From Helicostylum pulchrum (taxonomy: Eukaryota; Mucoromycota; Mucoromycetes; Mucorales; Mucoraceae), in contig JAIXMO010000014.1 of the NCBI GenBank assembly GCA_025677825.1, positions 544,118 to 608,117 on the forward strand: a DNA stretch of 64,000 nucleotides. Reading direction: 5' to 3'. Of this stretch, positions 56,790 through 64,000 are shown in pieces. The notes below the pieces were generated by a model. That model ran no database searches. It saw only the letters and a program-made list of their open reading frames with translations, and was not told the DNA's origin. Every line of letters begins with the position of its first letter. Position 1 is the stretch's first letter. A program made the position numbers and the translations under genes.

Positions 56790-59513
56790 TTAAACAGATG
56801 ACGATGGATCATTTTTAAGTGCATTGTCAAGCGACCGAAATATTTCGTCATCAATATAATACGCTTGAAATAATCGTTCCAACATATGTATTCTGTCTTC
56901 TATTTGAGCCATACGTACTTCCTTGTCCTTTCTCTCTAAAGGCGAGGTAGGTAACAAGTAACTTGCATTATTATTAAGCTGATCGCTTCCATTTACATTC
57001 AATACTGAATCGTTCGATTTTTGTGGGAAAAAGTTAGATTGTAAACCACGCATGAGTGAGGACCGTAAGTTTCCAAAAGACCATCGGTGCATGTACCCCC
57101 ATGGTGAACGTGGACGGTACCCAAATAAACAGGATTGTAAACTAAACAATAGTCCAAAGAGTCCACCAAAGATACCCATCGCATTAATAAATGCAAATGC
57201 TTTTTGTTCACGCAGTACTTTGGTTTGACAGCTTAGAGGAACTATATGTAACGAACCTAAGGGCTGTGGGGCACCGGAAGAGGGATCATGCATCGTTTCA
57301 AAGTATTCTGGTGTTTCAACTGTCTCTATTTCGTAACGTGTCTTTATGCTTGGAGACACTCCTACGTAATTCCAAATACCTTGGCTTAATGAAACACGTT
57401 TGATAAGTTCGAAATGGACAGAATTGATAAGACCTAGGTTAAATGCGTAGGAATTTTTGGAGAGTTGACCTTTTGGGTTCAAGTACAAGTCTTGCTCGTG
57501 CTGGTCTACCCAGTCAAATGGAATGTCGGTTAGGTTATAAACAGATAGAGTTGGATCGTGTAGCTTGTTATAGAAATCAACTTGTACTTGTATACCACTT
57601 TGGCCTTGTGCGTAATAATCAAACTTTAAAAAGGATCCATTGCTTTGCAAACGACCTGATATTGGGCCAAGTCGGAATGCAGTAGGTGGGTGGAATAGAA
57701 AGCACGGGTAGAGTGTAGGCAATGCCGTAATATAATCAGAGCATTGTGTGCCAAAATCTGTTGTACAACGAATGTATGGCGTGCCTTCCCAATCATCAAA
57801 ACAAAACTTGATATCTGCTTGTTTCTTTTTTAGTATACTTTGTAGTGATATTACTACAGTTATTATTTTACCTGGAACATCTATAGACATTTCTGGGTTA
57901 CTCTCATATGATAATTGGTCGATAACTGGGCTGTGGATCACTTGATTTGACAGAGTTAGTATCAAGTAAAGAAATAAGAGTAAAAAAAATAATTTTAAAA
58001 TCAGCCTTGACGTTTCTGCCCATCCTGGTTCACCTATCCTACATAATTCAGAGAAAAAAAAATGTTAAAGCAAGTTTAACCATTTCGCATATATACTATA
58101 AAATACCTTGGCTTCCAAATTTCTTGTTTTATTGACTTTAACGAACGCAAAAACTTGAAATGAAGTTTTTTGAATCCAAAGTTCCAAACAGCAACAAAGT
58201 ATGAACATATAATGATTGCAACAATACATCCCGTAATAATCCAAAAAATTGTGTGGTTCATTTTCGAAGCTATACGACTACTGTTTTCAATAAGGATAGA
58301 GTCTTGTAATCGAGTTATGGATGTATCTTGCCAAGTCTCGGTAGCGGTATCAAATATATGAAGACGGTCATGCACGGTATGGTAATTAGTACCTATTTTA
58401 TACATTTCAATTAACTCGTATATTGAACCTTTCTTTTTTCTTTTTTTTTTTTGCTGTACTTACCGAAACCAAATACTACTTTTGTTTCATTGACAATAGA
58501 AAGTATACCGTTAGATTGAGGGTATGGTTGATTCAAATAGGATGTTTTAGGTGTTCTCCAAGTCCATGTGTTTGTGTCAAGTATACTAGACATATCTTGT
58601 AAGTTAGCTAGTTGACTTCCCATATATATTTGAAAAGGTACTGGTGTTTCGTTTTGACCTCCACAAATAAATACATCGTTTTTATTGTCTATCTTGGGAA
58701 CATTTAAAACTTGACTTTTCCCTCTCTTTTTTTTATAAATGTGTGATATACTTACTCATAACAATGGCACTATGGTAGGTTCTTGCAGATGGAGTTTTAC
58801 CTTTGATTTGGGGTGGGGTGATCCATACACTGTCGTTCGAGTTAAAAATTAAAAGCTGAGTTAGAGGTATTAGTGAGAGCTCATTAGGTGTTGGAGAAGG
58901 ACATGTAAAACCTCCAATAATAATCATTCTTCCGTCACTACAAAATAGAGAGCATTACATTTTAGATTTTTGTATGCATGAATATGAAACTATATACTTA
59001 CGATAGCATACTAGATGTATGGCCGCATCGCGTCGTGTTCGTGTAAGGTGAGACCAATGGTTTCCATAAATTGGATTCAGTATAATAAACCCAGAAATCT
59101 TGAGTTGCATTGGTTCCTCCAAGCAAGTAGACTTGATCATTGGTGGGTGCTAATGAAATAGAATAATCTCGTGTCGATGAATTGAAAGGTTGAGTGGATA
59201 TTGATGACCAAGTATGATTGGAAAGCAAGTCAAACGTGTAAACAACTATTGCACTATTATTTACATTATTAAAAGCGAGGATAGAGTTATTAAAGGCTAC
59301 GCCAGGCGAATACGCCAAGTCAGGTATTACTAAACTATTATTTTGATGGAAAGGAGTTGGTGATTTATTGTTGGAAATGTCTTTTGTTGCCATAATCCAA
59401 ATATTACTATACGCTCTTTTGTCGCCATACAAGTAGATTGTGTTATTGGTCGTAATAGAAGATAAACCAGCAACTGACAGGCCTTTATTATTGTTCAATT
59501 GTTTTATAGCCAT
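56790..59513 (-). CDS. Kelch-repeat membrane protein with C-terminal transmembrane region
   Basis: Five exons (59002-59513, 58756-58937, 58464-58721, 58107-58392, 56790-58038) give 828 residues. The N-terminal ~300 residues form kelch-like blades (TNNTIYLYGDKRAYSNIWIM, DQVYLLGGTNATQDFWVYYT, GRMIIIGGFTC and NKNDVFICGGQNETPVPF), usually a beta-propeller. A membrane segment (MNHTIFWIITGCIVAIIICS YFVAVWNFGF) follows, then a second (LILKLFFLLFLYLILTLS), a long domain with DDWEGTPYIRCTTDFGTQC and FDYYAQGQSGIQVQVDFYNK, another membrane segment (AFAFINAMGIFGGLFGLLFS) and a coiled coil near the C-terminus (MAQIEDRIHMLERLFQAYYI). Reading the second half as a separate gene is unlikely, because exon 4 splices in frame into exon 5 (KPR-IGEPGWAETSRL). 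Function unknown. No signal peptide is obvious at the N-terminus, so orientation is uncertain. Confidence 0.78.
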
Positions 59514-59682
59514 TTTTTTTTTTTTTTTTGTATAGAAGAAATAAAAGAGAAATCATTCCCTAAAAGCCAAAATATAATAAGAGGGGATCATCATAATAAA
59601 GGGGGTTGGGGGTTTCTCCCTTACATCAATTTATTATATACACACAAAAGAAGAAGAAAAAAGGAGGGAGGGGAAATAAGCT

Positions 59683-61011
<1,329 letters not shown>

Positions 61012-61373
61012 ATATTTGTACAAAAAAAAAAAAGAAAAAGGTTTTTTTACTGGAAAAAAAATATTGAAAAAGCAGTCATTAGTAGAACGAAAGGTAAAAA
61101 AGCTAATCGGTAACTGGATATCAAGCGCAACGAGGAAACGTATCACTCGGAACGGTTGTACAGATCCAGTAAAAGAATCGGTATGTGCTCTTTTTTTTTT
61201 TTAAGAAACGTATACTTTATAGGATCCAAGAGTAACAATTTTTTTACTCCAAGGTAAGGTCAAAGCAAACAAACAAACAAAAAAAGAAGAAAAATCACCA
61301 TTCTTATAAAGTGGGCTGTTCTTACAATTATTTTTTTTTTATTATTATTAACAAAAGCAATATTTAAAATTCA

Positions 61374-62810
61374 TCACTTTCCCATTACACTTCTTATTTG
61401 ATCAATCAAGGTACAACAAGTCATGACAATATTGGCCTCTAATAAATTACAGCGTTCCTTTTCGACTTGATTTAAAATATCTAGATCAATGGATAGTTTA
61501 CCAAACTCTTTATCGAGATCACTCATGCTGTGACTATCGAATTCAGCAATCAGTTTCCAACGCCTGCATGTCTTGTGTGTATGATGATCATGATCATCTT
61601 CATCGTTATCACTATCACTGTCAATAAAGCCGTTGTACTTCTTCTTTTGAGGTAACTTGTAACTCTTTCGTTTCTTTCTTTGCTGCTGTAATAGCTTTGT
61701 ATCTTGACCAGTTAATTTGATTTCACAAGTAAAATCATGCGATAATAAACTAGGACGCTTCCAACGCATACGTGAACCATGGAACCAAATCTCATATTCA
61801 AATAATATATTGGATTGTGATCGTTGAGTTAAGTTTTGGCAATGAATATTGTTAGAGGCACGTATGCCTCTCAAGTTTTGGATATGAGGTTGATAGATAT
61901 CTTCAATTAAACTATCGTTATAATCTGCGGACTCGATAGAGATCTTAGCATCAAAAGCACCTCTTCGAGCTTCTGCTACTTTTATGCCTTGACCGTCATT
62001 CAAGTTACTATAGAGCATACTGTGGAAACCACTCCAAAAAAAGGAATAAGGCTGAACTTTTCTGTAAATCATTACGTCTTCATCGTCTTCATCCGGGTGA
62101 TCAATATGTAAATAAATTTCGTGTTGATTTGGTCTATTTAAAGATTTTTTCCTAAAACTGTAGACGATTACGTTACTATTTTGTTTTGGGACTAATTTTT
62201 TATGTGTGGCGGTTGGGGTTATGTTTGTTCTGACCGAACGATTTCGCTGTAAAAGGAAGGATGAAACAATACCACTATCGTTAGAGAGTAACGCTGCTGC
62301 TGCTGCGGCAATATCTGTACTTGGTGTTGAATCAACACCAATAATACTATTTTTGGGGGATGATGGGTTAAGTATACTTGTATCTACAGTTAAAGTATCT
62401 TCATGATGATGATTGAAATGAGTTTGTGTTGTGGGTATAGCTTGACTGAGAACAAATGAAGTGATTTGGTTGTAGTCGATTTGGGAATTGTAAAGTGGTT
62501 TCTTTTCAACTGATTTTGGTGATAAAGGAGGTGATTCATTGGGAGTGTTTGCAGAATAATATGTACCTGTGGTAGGTGATGTCATGGTAGATGATGGTGG
62601 TGTTTGTAAACACGATATAGCGGTAGGTCCTCTTCTTTGGAAGTAGCGACTTTTAAATGAATCAACTGTCATTCTACTGCTACGACTGTTATGGCGACTA
62701 GCCGTTATCACAATCGCTGGTTCTTCATCATAAGCATTTGGCTTTTCGTATATAGGGGTATCAACGGTATCTGGCTTCTGAAATATTTGAGATAAAGTTG
62801 AATCATCCAT
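61374..62810 (-). CDS. Hypothetical protein with a conserved-looking C-terminal domain
   Basis: A single exon encodes 478 residues. The N-terminal half is disordered (Ser/Thr/Pro/His-rich, poly-Ala AAAAAALLSN). The C-terminal half looks globular: NVIVYSFRKKSLNRPNQHEI YLHIDHP, then YSFFWSGFHSMLYSNLNDG QGIKVAEARRGAF, FEYEIWFHGSRMRWKRPSLL and CRRWKLIAEFDSHSMSDLDK. The beta-rich pattern with WFHGSRMRWKRP resembles a family that recurs in Mucorales genomes and loosely recalls the tubby/LURP-one fold. I would not assign it further. A basic RKKRKSYKLPQKKK stretch could be a nuclear signal. The C-terminus is an amphipathic helix (KERCNLLEANIVMTCCTLID QIRSV). Confidence 0.7.
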   Translation of the reverse strand: MDDSTLSQIFQKPDTVDTPIYEKPNAYDEEPAIVITASRHNSRSSRMTVDSFKSRYFQRRGPTAISCLQTPPSSTMTSPTTGTYYSANTPNESPPLSPKSVEKKPLYNSQIDYNQITSFVLSQAIPTTQTHFNHHHEDTLTVDTSILNPSSPKNSIIGVDSTPSTDIAAAAAALLSNDSGIVSSFLLQRNRSVRTNITPTATHKKLVPKQNSNVIVYSFRKKSLNRPNQHEIYLHIDHPDEDDEDVMIYRKVQPYSFFWSGFHSMLYSNLNDGQGIKVAEARRGAFDAKISIESADYNDSLIEDIYQPHIQNLRGIRASNNIHCQNLTQRSQSNILFEYEIWFHGSRMRWKRPSLLSHDFTCEIKLTGQDTKLLQQQRKKRKSYKLPQKKKYNGFIDSDSDNDEDDHDHHTHKTCRRWKLIAEFDSHSMSDLDKEFGKLSIDLDILNQVEKERCNLLEANIVMTCCTLIDQIRSVMGK

Positions 62811-64000
62811 AATGCAATCTTTAAAAGAAAAAAGTATCAAAAAAGAAAAAGAAAGAAGGATAAAAAGAAAAAGGGAAAAGAGAATTTATATATAGTTTTG
62901 ACGGTAAGTCGTATTCAAAAGGAAAGAAAAAAGGACGCCGGATGGATTCCGTGTAAAAAAAGTACACAAATCTGAATTTGAAATGAATGACACTGTGTAT
63001 ATTGCTGATGTTGTTCCTGGATTACCCCTCCTCCCCTCCATCAAACCGTGCGTCATCCATGATGTAACTGTTTCTATTGGGGGGTATTTTATCTTTCTTT
63101 CTTTTTTAATATAAATGAAGACTATCAAACTAAAAGATCAAACCAAAAGTTTATTTTAAAGGTCGTGCAAAAAAATTGTTTGTTTTTGGTGACATTTTTG
63201 TGTGGAGGTACAATTCCGAAGCACCAATCTAAATTATTTTTATAACGCTATATATGGTTTGCTTTTCTTGTGCCTTTTGTAGCATATGATGCAATCCAAA
63301 ATTCATCAGGTAACAAAAAAAAAAGGCCCACATAAACAACTATTTTTAGTTGTCCACTAAACTATTCAGGAATTGTAGTGTTTATTTACGAAATAAAGCT
63401 TTTCAAATAGAGCACAAAGAGAGATTACATAGCTATCAAAATGCAGCTAAACTTTTGTGTTACATTTAATTTTATAGGACTTACAGTGTAGTTTGCGATA
63501 AGAAAGTTGTTTTTTAGTGTACATTCTTACTGGATAATATGCATGTCTCAATGACATAGGTACATGAGTAAACATTCGAGGTGTCAGCTGTATTAATAGT
63601 ATTGAGGTAATAGTGTTGGTATTTTCTTTACAAGAAAAAACTCGTTTCACAATTTTCACCTACATTATATTTATCTGCTTAAGCGTAAATTGTAACAGAT
63701 AGTGGCTAAATAGCTAGTTCTCTTTTTATATAAAGAAAAAGATAAATATATTATTTTATATAGTGCGTGTACATTGTGTATATACCTTTACCGTTAATAA
63801 GCTAGTAGTTTTTTTTTTTTTAGCTGTAGATGCTTTTACGGAGCATAGCCCTTTTTTATTTTCTGGTAAACAAATATGTATAACTATGGATCAATAGTGT
63901 AAAAGCTTCCAATTCATTGTGTATAAAAAGTAAAAATAAAAAAGCCAGTCTATTTCCAAAAAGCTAGAATCTTTTTCGAAAAAATAAGAATATGGTTAGT
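62811..64000. other. Intergenic to the window end
   Basis: About 1.2 kb upstream of the hypothetical gene. Sequence is AT-rich with short unsupported frames (62886-63128, 63447-63659, both minus). A C-rich patch (CCCCTCCTCCCCTCC near 63027) is the only compositional feature. No gene was identified. Confidence 0.5.

Overview
This window looks like nuclear DNA from an early-diverging filamentous fungus, most likely a Mucorales-type member of Mucoromycota. It is AT-rich, full of poly-A/poly-T runs, and its genes carry many short GT-AG introns (about 45-150 bp). The genes are fungal or eukaryotic housekeeping genes: SPE2, END3, calmodulin, VPS35, ALG6, SFH5, CEM1, TGS1 and IPI3. There is also a GT49-type glycosyltransferase of the kind seen in fungi with uronic-acid-rich walls. 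No rRNA, CRISPR array or convincing tRNA was seen.

Layout. 0-9.2 kb: the 5' exon of an IPI3-like WD40 gene (-), a relic of a repeated gene family, S-adenosylmethionine decarboxylase (+), a GT49 glycosyltransferase (+) and a nine-exon patatin-type lipase (-). 11-20 kb: a low-complexity coiled-coil protein (+), END3 (+), calmodulin (+) and VPS35 (-). 20-24 kb: a gene-poor block of old repeats, including a 1.4 kb unit with TA-flanked terminal inverted repeats like those of Tc1/mariner elements. 24-28.4 kb: a small methyltransferase (-) and a clearly broken IGHMBP2-like helicase (-). 28.8-42.5 kb: a dense run with ALG6, SFH5, a Pho85-type cyclin, a secreted double-psi beta-barrel protein (-), an HMG-box protein, an AAAP transporter, a small hypothetical protein, a REEP/Yop1-like protein, an mS34-like mitoribosomal protein, a NIPSNAP protein and mitochondrial ketoacyl-ACP synthase CEM1 (-). 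42.5-54 kb: a ten-finger C2H2 protein (-), a hypothetical relic, a mitochondrial PPR protein, a TMEM170-like protein (-), a relic of another gene family and a 5'-truncated amino-acid/GABA permease pseudogene (-). 54-64 kb: a multi-pass membrane protein, an EF-hand/TPR-like protein, an 828-residue kelch-plus-transmembrane protein (-), TGS1 (-) and a basic protein with a conserved C-terminal half (-).

There are no operons. Several convergent pairs end 8-60 bp apart (EF-hand/kelch gene, NIPSNAP/CEM1, calmodulin/VPS35), so overlapping antisense 3' ends are expected. The most informative unusual features are the two multi-lesion pseudogenes, the decayed repeat and gene-family relics, the TIR element, the micro-exons and the very tight tail-to-tail spacing. 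Nothing here forms an obvious new multi-gene system. Exon junctions were built by hand from splice signals and reading frame and were not checked against transcripts.
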